A stretch of DNA of 64,000 nucleotides, from NCBI RefSeq assembly GCF_900167135.1, contig NZ_FUWZ01000002.1:1948651-2012650 (forward strand), given 5' to 3'. This stretch comes from Chitinophaga eiseniae (GTDB taxonomy: Bacteria > Bacteroidota > Bacteroidia > Chitinophagales > Chitinophagaceae). The notes below the pieces were generated by a model, which was given only the letters and a program-made list of their open reading frames with translations, did no database searches and had not been told where the DNA came from. The translations under genes were made by a program, and so were the position numbers. The stretch's first letter is position 1. Each line of letters starts with the position of its first letter. Shown one piece after another: positions 18,303-26,285 of the stretch.

Positions 18303-19394
18303 ATGGTATACAATGTAATAGGTACCATGTCCGGCAGCTCGTTGGACGGACTGGATATCGTTTTTGCTGAGCTGACGGAAATCAGGGGACAATGGACTTA
18401 TGTCATCAAGGCTTCGGAAAGCCTGCCTTACGAGCCGGAATGGGTGGAAAGACTGGCGGCGGCCACCACCCTGCCTGCAAGGGAATACCTGCTGCTGCAC
18501 ACGGCCTACGGCCATTATGCCGGCCAGCGTATCCTGTCTTTCATTGAGAAAAATGAACTGGACCATAAAGTACATTTTATAGCTTCCCACGGACATACAA
18601 CCTTCCACCTGCCAGGTCAGCAAATGACGGCCCAGCTGGGAGACGGCGCAGCCATGGCTGCGGTAACCAAACTGCCGGTGATCACTGACCTGCGGGCGGT
18701 AGACGTGGCGCTGGGCGGACAGGGAGCGCCTATTGTGCCCATCGGGGAGAAATATCTGTTGGGCGGTTATCAGTACTGGCTCAATCTCGGCGGTATTGCC
18801 AATATATCCGCGCAATTGCCGGATGGTTTCGTGGCATTCGATATTTGTCCGGCCAACCGTGTACTCAATGAACTGGCCCTGCAACTCAACAAACCCTATG
18901 ACGAAGGCGGCGCACTGGCGGCTGGCGGGGTGACCGATACCGGTTTGCTGGCACAACTGAACGCATTGCCTTACTACCGGCAGTCATGGCCCAAATCACT
19001 GGCCAATGACTTCGGTACAGACACCGTGCTTCCCCTGGTCAACGGACTGCGTATATCCGTTCAGGGTAAGCTGCGGACTTATACAGAACATATCGCCGCA
19101 CAGATCGCGCAGGCAGCCGGCCAACTCAAAGCAGCCATGCCGGAAGGCCCTGCTAAATTGCTGGTCACCGGTGGCGGTGCTTTTAATACTTTCCTGGTAG
19201 AAACAATCCGCCAGCAGCTGGCGCCGCTGGGCATTGAAGTGGAAGTGCCCGACGAACTGACCGTAGCGTTTAAGGAAGCGCTGGTCATGGCGTTGATAGG
19301 CGCCCTGAGATGGAGGCAGGAAGTGAACGTGCTTTCTTCCGTTACAGGAGCAACGCAGGATTCTATTAACGGTGCGCTATGGATCAGTCAATAA
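18303..19394 (+). CDS. anmK: Anhydro-N-acetylmuramic acid kinase
   Basis: 363 residues. AnmK opens the 1,6-anhydro ring of anhydroMurNAc and phosphorylates it to MurNAc-6-P during peptidoglycan recycling in the cytoplasm. GTMSGSSLDGLDI at the N-terminus (ATP-binding), SHGHTTFHLP, TDLRAVDVALGGQGAP and LVTGGGAFNTFL are family hallmarks. The gene is divergent from the VWA gene and ends in a strong terminator. No MurQ etherase is present in the window. Confidence 0.95.
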   Translation: MVYNVIGTMSGSSLDGLDIVFAELTEIRGQWTYVIKASESLPYEPEWVERLAAATTLPAREYLLLHTAYGHYAGQRILSFIEKNELDHKVHFIASHGHTTFHLPGQQMTAQLGDGAAMAAVTKLPVITDLRAVDVALGGQGAPIVPIGEKYLLGGYQYWLNLGGIANISAQLPDGFVAFDICPANRVLNELALQLNKPYDEGGALAAGGVTDTGLLAQLNALPYYRQSWPKSLANDFGTDTVLPLVNGLRISVQGKLRTYTEHIAAQIAQAAGQLKAAMPEGPAKLLVTGGGAFNTFLVETIRQQLAPLGIEVEVPDELTVAFKEALVMALIGALRWRQEVNVLSSVTGATQDSINGALWISQ

Positions 19395-19414
19395 ACGACG
19401 GACCCTATTATATT

Positions 19415-19453
19415 AACGGCGGCAGACCTTCGGGACCTGCCGCCGTTTTTTTT
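19415..19453 (+). terminator. Rho-independent terminator after anmK
   Basis: AACGGCGGCAG (19415-19425) pairs perfectly with CTGCCGCCGTT (19437-19447), followed by a T run to 19453. It lies between convergent anmK and ade. Confidence 0.9.
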
Positions 19454-19470
19454 GAAGATATAAACTTTCA

Positions 19471-21105
19471 CTACGCTTCTAGCGGTGTAAAGGCAAACTT
19501 GTCGCCGTCAAACAGGCCCAGGTCACTGAGCTTCAGGTGCGGGATCACCAACAGTGCCATGAAAGACAAGGTCATATAAGGCGACGCGAGCGTAGCGCCC
19601 AGTTGTTTGGCAGCCTGGTCGAAGCGGCTGTACTGTTCAGCAATCGTATAGCCGTCGAGGTTGCTCATAAGTCCGGCAACGGGCAGCGGCAGCACCTGCA
19701 GCTCCTGCTGGTCTGCTACGCTGATACCGCCCTGATGTGCAATTACACCGTTGATAGCGGCGCAGATGCTGGCGTCATCGACGCCGGCGGCGATAATATT
19801 ATGGCTGTCGTGCGCCACGGAAGAGGCGATGGCGCCGCGTTGCAGGCCAAAGCCACGGATAAAGGCGATGGCCGGCGGGGCCTGCCGGTAACGGTTCACG
19901 ACCACCAGCTTGATAACATCCTGCTGCGTATCGCAGGCAATATGCCCGTCCTGTACCGGCAGCGTGGCCTGCAGGGCGTTGGTGATCAGTTGTCCGTCCA
20001 TGGCTTCCATTACTTTGACTGTCGCAGCAGTGCCGGTGGAAGCCACCCTGAAGTCAGCAGGAGCTGACGGCTGGCATATAAAGTTGTTTACCGCAGGGGT
20101 ATCTACCGGTTGGATCAGCGTTTTACCGTTTTCGGCTACTTTAATGCCGTTGATATATGTTGCGAGGACATGAAAATCTTTGAGATTGTCGGCGATGATA
20201 AAATCGGCAGGGTCGTTTTCCCGCAGCAGCCCCGTGTCCAACCGGTAATGCAGTACCGGGTTGACGCAGGCGGCACGCAATACTTTAAACAGATCGATGC
20301 CGTGGCCGAGCGCCCGTTTTACCAGCTGGTTGATATGTCCTTCCACGAGGTTGTCCGGATGTTTGTCATCACTACAGAACATGATCTTCTCCGGATGGTC
20401 GTGCAGCAGGGGGATCAGGGCTTCAAAGTTTTTGGCGGCGCTGCCTTCGCGGATCAGCACATGCATACCGTAGCCGAGTTTTTCTTTTCCTTCTTCCAGG
20501 GTGAAACATTCGTGGTCGGTGCTGATGCCAGCCGCGATATATATTTGCGCTGCTTCGCCGCGAAGCCCTGGTGCGTGGCCGTCTACCGGTTTGTTGTATT
20601 TTTTGGCGGCTGCTATTTTGGCCATTACGTCCGGGTCCTGGTGTAGTACGCCGGGGAAGTTCATCATTTCCGCGAGGTATTTGATATCGTCGCGTTGCAG
20701 CAGCTGATCGATATCGGCGACGTCTACGGTAGCGCCGGCCGTTTCAAATACGGTGGCGGGCACGCAGGAGGGGGCGCCGAAATTGAATTTAAACGGTACT
20801 TTTTTGCCGTTGTCCAGCATGAACTGAACACCTTCCACCCCCATCACATTGGCTATTTCGTGAGGATCGCTAACTGTAGACACCGTGCCGTGCACCACTG
20901 CAAGGCGGGCGAATTCAGAAGGGATCAGCATCGAGCTTTCTATATGTACATGAGCGTCTGTAAAGCCTGGCAGGATAAAATGCGGGTAGTCGTTGGTGTT
21001 ACGAACGATCTGCCGGATGTGGCCGTCCGCAATATGCAGCGTGGCCGGGTAAATTTCCCGTTGCAGGATGTCTACAATATTGCCTGAGATCTGATAACTA
21101 TTCAT
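19471..21105 (-). CDS. ade: Adenine deaminase
   Basis: 544 residues, amidohydrolase superfamily. It converts adenine to hypoxanthine and ammonia in purine salvage. The metal-binding DAHVHIESS (residues ~50-58), the HGTVSTVSDPHEIANV segment, DGHAPGL, TDHECFTLEEGKEKL and FCSDDKHPD are all typical of Ade rather than of guanine or adenosine deaminases. Monocistronic: convergent with anmK and divergent from the LolA-like gene. Confidence 0.93.
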   Translation of the reverse strand: MNSYQISGNIVDILQREIYPATLHIADGHIRQIVRNTNDYPHFILPGFTDAHVHIESSMLIPSEFARLAVVHGTVSTVSDPHEIANVMGVEGVQFMLDNGKKVPFKFNFGAPSCVPATVFETAGATVDVADIDQLLQRDDIKYLAEMMNFPGVLHQDPDVMAKIAAAKKYNKPVDGHAPGLRGEAAQIYIAAGISTDHECFTLEEGKEKLGYGMHVLIREGSAAKNFEALIPLLHDHPEKIMFCSDDKHPDNLVEGHINQLVKRALGHGIDLFKVLRAACVNPVLHYRLDTGLLRENDPADFIIADNLKDFHVLATYINGIKVAENGKTLIQPVDTPAVNNFICQPSAPADFRVASTGTAATVKVMEAMDGQLITNALQATLPVQDGHIACDTQQDVIKLVVVNRYRQAPPAIAFIRGFGLQRGAIASSVAHDSHNIIAAGVDDASICAAINGVIAHQGGISVADQQELQVLPLPVAGLMSNLDGYTIAEQYSRFDQAAKQLGATLASPYMTLSFMALLVIPHLKLSDLGLFDGDKFAFTPLEA

Positions 21106-21213
21106 GCCGTAAAGCTAAGCAATAGCCGGCATTTTCAGCGTTTGCGCTGCAGCAGCTGCAAAAGGGGGTACGTTTTTTGGTGCCCTTGTCCATTCAAAAA
21201 AAAGACCGTGTTT

Positions 21214-21951
21214 ATGAGATATGCAACCATTTTTTTACTGGCAGCAGGGATGGTGACAGGCAGCATCGGCCTGCAGGCCCAGACAGTGAACGAGATCCTC
21301 GACAAATACACCGCTGCCTTGGGTGGCACAGATAAGCTGAAAGCCATCAAAACACAATATACGGAAGGGGAGATGACGCTGAATTCCCAGCAGGGACTGA
21401 AGGTGCCTGTCAGAAAGTGGGTGAAACAGGATGAGGCGATGCGGATGGAGTTCGACATCCGGGACACCAAAAATATACAGGTGGTGCGTAAGGATGCCGG
21501 CTGGCAGTATATGCCGGTGACCACCAATCAGAACGTTGAAGAGATAGATCCTGCCGTTCGTAAACTGATGCAGCCGCAGCTGGATGTTACCGGGGAACTG
21601 TTTGATATTGCCGGTAAAGGTAAAAAGGTGGAGCTGGCAGGCAAAGAGACGCTGGACGGCGGCGAGGTATATAAACTGAAAGTGACAACTACCGAAGGTT
21701 TGAACGGTTTCGCGTACCTGGACGCCAACACTTTTTACCTGGTGAAAGCGACCAACGAAATCGATATTAAGGGGCACAAAGCCGAACTGGTAACACGATT
21801 GTCTGATTACCGGAAAACGGTGGATGGTTATGCTTATCCGGCGCAGGTAGAACAAACGACGGCCGACAGTAACGTGAAGATCCGTGTGAACAGGGTAGAG
21901 GTGAACCAGCCGATGGCAGATTCCCTGTTTGAGAAGCCGGCCGCTAAATAG
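21214..21951 (+). CDS. Exported LolA-like (outer-membrane lipoprotein-sorting type) protein
   Basis: 245 residues from the ATG at 21214, with a signal peptide ending GLQAQ. The mature part starts with TVNEILDKYTAALGGTDKLKAIKT, typical of the small LolA/LolB-fold proteins abundant in Bacteroidota, and continues in alternating strands to a SLFEKPAAK end. It might bind lipid or lipoprotein acyl chains in the periplasm; the substrate is unknown. It is not next to a LolCDE transporter. Confidence 0.7.
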   Translation: MRYATIFLLAAGMVTGSIGLQAQTVNEILDKYTAALGGTDKLKAIKTQYTEGEMTLNSQQGLKVPVRKWVKQDEAMRMEFDIRDTKNIQVVRKDAGWQYMPVTTNQNVEEIDPAVRKLMQPQLDVTGELFDIAGKGKKVELAGKETLDGGEVYKLKVTTTEGLNGFAYLDANTFYLVKATNEIDIKGHKAELVTRLSDYRKTVDGYAYPAQVEQTTADSNVKIRVNRVEVNQPMADSLFEKPAAK

Positions 21952-21992
21952 AAGTTGTACAGGAGGCCGGGGCATCAGGCCCCGGCGCTGCG

Positions 21993-22997
21993 TTATTTAT
22001 ACAGTTTCATCATTTCTTTGGCTTCCGTAGCCAGTTTATCCGCCAGGTGCTGCGGCTCCAGTACTTTTACCTGGGCGCCATAACTCAGCAGCAGCATGGT
22101 CAGTTCCGGATTGATCACTACCTGGAGGGTGATACGGCATTCCTTACTATTGTCTGCCAGCACCTGCTGGGAGGAATGGATTGGCTGCGACTTGATATAT
22201 TTCCCCTGCCTGGGAGAGAAGGACAGCACTACTTTTTCCGGCTCGCCATCGTGCACGGTGATACCGATCGCGTGCTGGAAGTAGCTGGCATCATCAAAAT
22301 TTTTTTCATCAAAATGTTTCATGGTGGGCCACAGGTTCACCACCCTGTCCAGCGCGAAGGTGATGACCGCCCCGCCCCTGGTTTGCTGGCTTTTGCCGAT
22401 GAGGTAAAAGCGGTGCTGGTATTCCCGCAGGTGATAAGGTTCCACCCAGTGTTCCTTTGGTTCGTTACGATCAAAGCTTTGGTAGGCGATGCGGATCACC
22501 TCCAGGTTTTTGATGGCGTCCACAATATCAGGGATGAACTGTGCGCCCTTGTATTGTGTGGTGCGGGTGAATTTGATAAGCCCTTTGTGTTGCAGGGCTT
22601 CCCGGTTCATTTTGAGGCTCGCGGCTATTTTGAGGATAGCGTCTTCAAACTGTTGCACAACAGGCAGGCTGCGGAACTGTTCGAGTATGCCGATAGCGAT
22701 TTCCAGCCCCTGCAGGTCAGCTTCCTCAATAGGGATATTGCTGATGGAGAAGGAATCATCCGCATAACGGTACGTACGGCTGCTACGGTCATATACGATA
22801 GGCGCCATATAGTTGAGCTCCGGGTCCTGGCGCATGTCCTGAATATCTTTCTGAATAGTGCGGGTAGAGATCACCGCATCCATTTTGTCCGATACATATT
22901 CTATCAGGTTTTCCAGGGTGGGCTTTGGCAGCCTTTTGTTGCGCAAACGCTCGTCTATCCAGCGATAGCGCGAAACTGCGTCCTTGTTTTTTGGCAC
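21993..22997 (-). CDS. WYL-domain transcriptional regulator
   Basis: About 334 residues from the GTG at 22997, chosen because related Bacteroidota regulators begin with a PKNKDA...RYRxID segment, seen here as VPKNKDAVSRYRWIDERL. Residues 1-80 form a winged HTH (LENLIEYVSDKM; ISTRTIQKDIQDMR). The centre and C-terminus hold a WYL domain (IRIAYQSFD, EPYHLREYQHRFYLIG) that in known members senses nucleotide ligands. It is divergent from the unknown gene at 23140, with a candidate operator between them. Confidence 0.82.
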   Translation of the reverse strand: MPKNKDAVSRYRWIDERLRNKRLPKPTLENLIEYVSDKMDAVISTRTIQKDIQDMRQDPELNYMAPIVYDRSSRTYRYADDSFSISNIPIEEADLQGLEIAIGILEQFRSLPVVQQFEDAILKIAASLKMNREALQHKGLIKFTRTTQYKGAQFIPDIVDAIKNLEVIRIAYQSFDRNEPKEHWVEPYHLREYQHRFYLIGKSQQTRGGAVITFALDRVVNLWPTMKHFDEKNFDDASYFQHAIGITVHDGEPEKVVLSFSPRQGKYIKSQPIHSSQQVLADNSKECRITLQVVINPELTMLLLSYGAQVKVLEPQHLADKLATEAKEMMKLYK

Positions 22998-23080
22998 AAG
23001 CGTAAAATTTTGGGTTAAAAATAAGCATTTCCGGGTTTTAGGGGGAGATGATAAAAAAAATTTCACACGTTGTTGTCACT

Positions 23081-23097
23081 ACGCAAATCCCTTGCGT
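23081..23097. promoter_or_regulatory. Candidate operator between WYL regulator and divergent gene
   Basis: ACGCAA (23081-23086) and TTGCGT (23092-23097) form a perfect inverted repeat with a 5-base centre, 84 bp upstream of the regulator start and 11 bp before a possible -7 box (TAGCTTTG, 23108-23115) for the plus-strand gene. The position suits autoregulation or control of the neighbour. Confidence 0.4.
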
Positions 23098-23139
23098 GAG
23101 GAGCCGGTAGCTTTGTATTGTTATCAAAAGCTGATAGTT

Positions 23140-23742
23140 ATGAGTAAAGCACATACATCAACAGCAACTATGCAAATGCAGGCCATTTCAGTGGGCCAGA
23201 TCATTATGGACGATTCCAACTATCTGACATTATGGGGTCATGTGCAGCAGGATGGCGTGTGGTATCCTTGTGATCTTGTAACTACTTATGAAGTAATGAA
23301 TACAATGTTAAGGTACAGCCATGAAAAAAATGATGCCGTACAAATGACCATTGTGAAGAAGTTGGAAACAATGCACCATATCCCGGAATTGATTGACGTA
23401 GAGGTAGAACTGGGAGGTGCGGTGGTTTTTGATAATATGCTCTTTCACATGAGCAGGCCGGAACACCATGAATGGGAAATCTGTGCGGACGACGCCTGCT
23501 ATTTTATTCAAAAGGTGGTGGCCATGCCGGTGACGCCTCCGGTACCGCCGATGCGTGCAGCGTTTGCGGAGAAAATGGAGGAATGCCTGCAGACACTGCG
23601 CAACAAGTATGACCTGTACCTTGGATTTATTGAAATAGACCTGGAAGAGGAAGCTGCCCGCGTGAAAGCCGGCCTGACTGATGATCTTAGTTTCAGTACG
23701 GCCTATTATGCCTGGCAGCTACATCTTTCTGATCCATCTTGA
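23140..23742 (+). CDS. Protein of unknown function divergent from WYL regulator
   Basis: 200 residues from the ATG at 23140. No signal peptide or membrane segment. The sequence is acidic and contains YLTLWGHVQQDGVWYPCDLVTT (in part), a helical centre, a PVTPPVPP linker near residue 147 and a C-terminal helical part. I do not recognise a family. It has a possible -7 box (TAGCTTTG at 23108-23115) and shares its upstream region with a WYL regulator, which may control it. The long structured intergenic region follows its stop. Confidence 0.75.
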   Translation: MSKAHTSTATMQMQAISVGQIIMDDSNYLTLWGHVQQDGVWYPCDLVTTYEVMNTMLRYSHEKNDAVQMTIVKKLETMHHIPELIDVEVELGGAVVFDNMLFHMSRPEHHEWEICADDACYFIQKVVAMPVTPPVPPMRAAFAEKMEECLQTLRNKYDLYLGFIEIDLEEEAARVKAGLTDDLSFSTAYYAWQLHLSDPS

Positions 23743-23945
23743 TTGAAAACCCCGTTTTTTCATCCGGATGTTTGTAAAACCCTTGTCCATTGTCCCTTTA
23801 ACCCATGAAATATCCTTGTTTGTTAGTTCCATTTTTTACAAATCCCGTTGATTGAATCCTGTTTGTTTGCCCCTGTTTGTTAACCTCAAAACCCTATTTA
23901 TGCCCTGGCCATTGTAGTTGTGTTTAACCCTGATTCATCCATTGT

Positions 23946-24043
23946 CCGCGGCCGCCGGGTATTTACGATGACGTTGTCAACGTAAGCCTGTCTGTCAGAA
24001 CAGACAGTTGCCGGTAGGAAAAGCCTGCTGGTAGCGGCCGCGG
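23946..24043 (+). ncRNA. Candidate structured RNA with a predicted four-way junction
   Basis: A perfect 10-bp closing stem CCGCGGCCGC/GCGGCCGCGG (23946-23955 with 24034-24043) encloses three hairpins: 23963-23985 (9 pairs around one A-A mismatch, GTT loop), 23988-24007 (7 pairs) and 24011-24031 (8 pairs, two of them G-U). The wobble pairs would be C-A mismatches on the minus strand, which favours plus-strand RNA. CGGGT (23956-23960) can also pair with ACCCG (24046-24050) outside the closing stem, as a pseudoknot or alternative fold. No known RNA family is recognised; it might instead be a DNA palindrome cluster. Confidence 0.4.
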
Positions 24044-24046
24044 TAA

Positions 24047-24100
24047 CCCGGATCATCCGTTGTGGCCCGGATCATCCGTTGTGGCCCTGTCATCCGTTGA
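24047..24100 (+). repeat. 19-bp direct tandem repeat, two full copies plus a partial third
   Basis: CCCGGATCATCCGTTGTGG occurs at 24047-24065 and 24066-24084 without change; a degenerate third copy (CCCTG then TCATCCGTTG) runs to 24100. Diverged relatives (ATCCATTG) occur at about 23937 and 24216. It starts 3 bases after the candidate structured RNA. Confidence 0.8.
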
Positions 24101-24437
24101 ACCTGTAAAATCAGATGACCGTGACGGTCTGCCGCCCCAGAGGTCCATCACCCTCCCGGAAGGCAATCACCATGGTTAATCGATGCCGAATGGTTCATCG
24201 TTATCCCTGAAACAATCCATTGTGACCCTGAAGAGACAGGCTGCGCATTTCCCCGTTTGTGCAGCCTGTCTACCCAAACTACCTGCCGGTTCCCTATTTT
24301 CGCCTTCCTGGTTTTAAACCAGGAGGGTACCCGGTCGGAGATTTTACTTTCCGGAACCACTTTATCCAGTTCCTGAAAAAAAGCGATGAAAAAGTGAAAA
24401 AGTTATTTTAAAGTCTATAATTCTTGTAGGAAAATGC

Positions 24438-24445
24438 TATTTTTG
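24438..24445 (+). promoter_or_regulatory. Possible -7 element of the peroxiredoxin gene
   Basis: TATTTTTG matches TAnnTTTG 20 bases before the ATG at 24466. The nearest upstream TTG (24424-24426) is closer than the usual -33 spacing. Confidence 0.35.
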
Positions 24446-24465
24446 GTCAAGTAAATTGTGAAATT

Positions 24466-25101
24466 ATGAGTTTAAGACTGGGCGATACTGCTCCCAATTT
24501 CAAAGCTAAGACCACAATAGGAGAAATAGATTTTTACGAATACCTCGGCGATAGCTGGGGCGTCCTGTTCTCCCATCCCGCTGATTTTACCCCTGTTTGT
24601 ACAACTGAACTTGGCAAAACAGCCCTTCTGAATGGCGAATTTGCCAAAAGAAACGTTAAAGTATTGGCACTCAGCGTAGATCCGCTGGATAAACATATGA
24701 GCTGGATAGGAGATATTAACGAAACGCAACAATGTGACGTAACTTTTCCTATTATTGCAGATGAAGACAAAACGGTAGCCAACCTCTACGGTATGATTCA
24801 CCCGAATGCTTCAGAAACATTTACCGTAAGATCACTGTTCATCATTGGTCCCGATAAAAAAGTAAAACTGACGATCACCTACCCGGCATCTACCGGCAGG
24901 AACTTCAACGAAGTTTTACGCGTTATCGATTCCCTGCAGCTGACGGCTAAATACAGCGTAGCTACACCGGCAGACTGGAAAGACGGGGAAGATGTTATTG
25001 TGACGGCAGCAGTGCCTACGGCAGAAATACCGGAACGTTTTCCGAAAGGCCACAAAATTATCAAGCCTTATCTGAGAACAACACCACAGCCGAACAAATA
25101 A
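24466..25101 (+). CDS. Peroxiredoxin, Prx6 (1-Cys) type
   Basis: 211 residues. The peroxidatic site DFTPVCTTELG places the active cysteine at residue 45. The Prx6-type C-terminal extension (ATPADWKDGEDVIV...FPKGHKIIKPYLRTTPQP) is present, and the length fits Prx6 rather than 2-Cys AhpC. It reduces H2O2 and organic or lipid peroxides in the cytoplasm. The gene is monocistronic, ending before a strong terminator. Confidence 0.92.
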   Translation: MSLRLGDTAPNFKAKTTIGEIDFYEYLGDSWGVLFSHPADFTPVCTTELGKTALLNGEFAKRNVKVLALSVDPLDKHMSWIGDINETQQCDVTFPIIADEDKTVANLYGMIHPNASETFTVRSLFIIGPDKKVKLTITYPASTGRNFNEVLRVIDSLQLTAKYSVATPADWKDGEDVIVTAAVPTAEIPERFPKGHKIIKPYLRTTPQPNK

Positions 25102-25192
25102 GAAACGACACAAAAGAAGCCGATCCACCACACAACCAGGTACCGGCTTTCGCTATAAGAGTTTTTAATGGTTGGTTTTTGATTTTTACGAA

Positions 25193-25217
25193 GCGGGGAT
25201 TTTTCCCCGTTTTTTTT
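25193..25217 (+). terminator. Rho-independent terminator after peroxiredoxin
   Basis: CGGGGA (25194-25199) pairs with TCCCCG (25204-25209) over a TTTT loop and is followed by eight T. Confidence 0.88.
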
Positions 25218-25448
25218 GCGCCTTACTTTTATATTATTAAATGCTATAATTTGTTTTAGCCGCCTTGTATAATTCCGGAAGTTGATGGATACCATCAATG
25301 TTCTCCTGATGAAAGTGCTGCTATGATAAGAGCCGTTGATAGTGAACAATGCCGCTTAGACAGACACAGCGAAGCGTTTTCCGCACCAGGTGTGATCGTT
25401 TACCGGTCCAGGCAGTCTGGTATGCATTGGCGCTTATGGCAGAGGCAT

Positions 25449-25480
25449 AAAAAAGCCCGCCGGCATTATGCCAACGGGCC
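25449..25480 (-). terminator. Rho-independent terminator of the RNA-modification operon
   Basis: On the minus strand GCCCG...CGGGC (outer) and GGCA/TGCC (inner) form a stem at 25479-25455, followed by a T run (25454-25449). It lies about 83 bp after the stop of the rluA-like gene. Confidence 0.8.
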
Positions 25481-25562
25481 AGTATTAAACCAAAACGAGT
25501 TGTGTCCTACTCAGCTGTAATAGCATGTGCTATTACCTGTACGATCAAAACAGTGCCTGCGG

Positions 25563-26282
25563 TTACCGGTTTTTCCGTAACTGCGTGACCACGGCGTTGA
25601 TATCTTTTGGCAACGGCGCTTCTACGGTATACGTCTTGCCGGAAGGGTCCTTAAACACCAGCATGGCAGCATGCAGCGCCAACCGGGAGAGTAACGGACG
25701 TTCTTCTTCTGTATGTTTCCCCAGCTTGAACTTTTTCTTGATGGACGATAACAACACAGGTTGCGGGCTGCCGTACAGCTCATCCACCGCAATCGGGTGA
25801 CCGAGATGTTTCATGTGCACCCTGATCTGGTGGGTACGACCAGTATGGATCCGCCATTTCATCAGGCTGTAAAGCCCAAAAGATTCCAACACTTCATAGT
25901 CTGTCAGGGAAGCCTTGCCTTTGCGGTTGGTCACCATCTTCCCCTTCTGTACCGGATGCTCCATAATGCCTTCATTGACAGCACCTTTTTCCGGCATAGG
26001 AACGCCATGTACCAGGCCAAGGTAGTATTTCTCCACATCACGGCTCTCAAACAGCTGGGAGAAGTATTTGTGGGCTGCTTCGTTGCGGGCAAACAGGATA
26101 ATACCGCTGGTATCGCGGTCCAGCCGGTGCACGGTGAATATTTCCCCGTAAGCCTTCTTCATGACAGCTATCAGGGAAGTGAGTTCATTGTCGTGGCGGT
26201 CCGGCAGCGTCAGCATGCCGGATGGCTTGTTTACAACAACAAAATCAGGTGTTTCCAGTAAAATATGCTCTTCTAATCGCAC
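25563..26282 (-). CDS. RluA-family pseudouridine synthase
   Basis: 239 residues. The catalytic motif HRLDRDTSGIILFA (Asp at about residue 55) and the C-terminal RIHTGRTHQIRVHMKHLGHPI are typical of RluA/RluC/RluD/TruC enzymes, which isomerise uridine in rRNA or tRNA. There is no S4 domain, which points to the RluA or TruC branch; the exact target site cannot be told. It starts 3 bp after the rluB-like gene and is the last gene of the rlmN-rluB-rluA operon. Confidence 0.9.
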   Translation of the reverse strand: MRLEEHILLETPDFVVVNKPSGMLTLPDRHDNELTSLIAVMKKAYGEIFTVHRLDRDTSGIILFARNEAAHKYFSQLFESRDVEKYYLGLVHGVPMPEKGAVNEGIMEHPVQKGKMVTNRKGKASLTDYEVLESFGLYSLMKWRIHTGRTHQIRVHMKHLGHPIAVDELYGSPQPVLLSSIKKKFKLGKHTEEERPLLSRLALHAAMLVFKDPSGKTYTVEAPLPKDINAVVTQLRKNR

Positions 26283-26285
26283 CGG

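Larger units (their letters stand above)
23743..24465. other. 723-bp intergenic region rich in hairpins and short repeats
   Basis: No convincing coding frame. The first ~190 bp are T-rich with several copies of a TGTTTGTT-like word and CCATTGT. 23946-24043 folds as a predicted four-way junction; 24047-24100 holds a 19-bp tandem repeat. Further perfect inverted repeats are GACCGT/ACGGTC (24117-24129), a 10-bp stem GACAGGCTGC/GCAGCCTGTC (24235-24244 with 24261-24270) and a 9-bp stem around 24306-24324. The last 100 bp are AT-rich and hold the peroxiredoxin promoter area. Confidence 0.7.
25102..25562. other. 461-bp intergenic region with two terminators
   Basis: Between convergent peroxiredoxin and rluA-like genes. 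It contains a plus-strand terminator (25193-25217) and a minus-strand terminator (25449-25480). The ~230 bp between them show no coding signal, repeat or RNA gene that I can support. Confidence 0.6.

Noticed and set aside
24047..24100. 19-bp repeats considered as a CRISPR remnant or replication iterons
   Set aside because: No spacers, no cas genes and no replication initiator nearby; only two full copies.
24148..24360. Possible 70-codon minus-strand gene in the structured intergenic region
   Set aside because: It runs through two perfect hairpins; no start signal or recognisable protein features.
25068..25349. Possible small minus-strand gene (93 codons) overlapping the end of the peroxiredoxin gene
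   Set aside because: It crosses a strong terminator and the convergent gene end; composition looks random.
25323..25520. Possible 65-codon plus-strand gene before the rluA-like gene
   Set aside because: It spans the terminator of the convergent operon and has no supporting motif.
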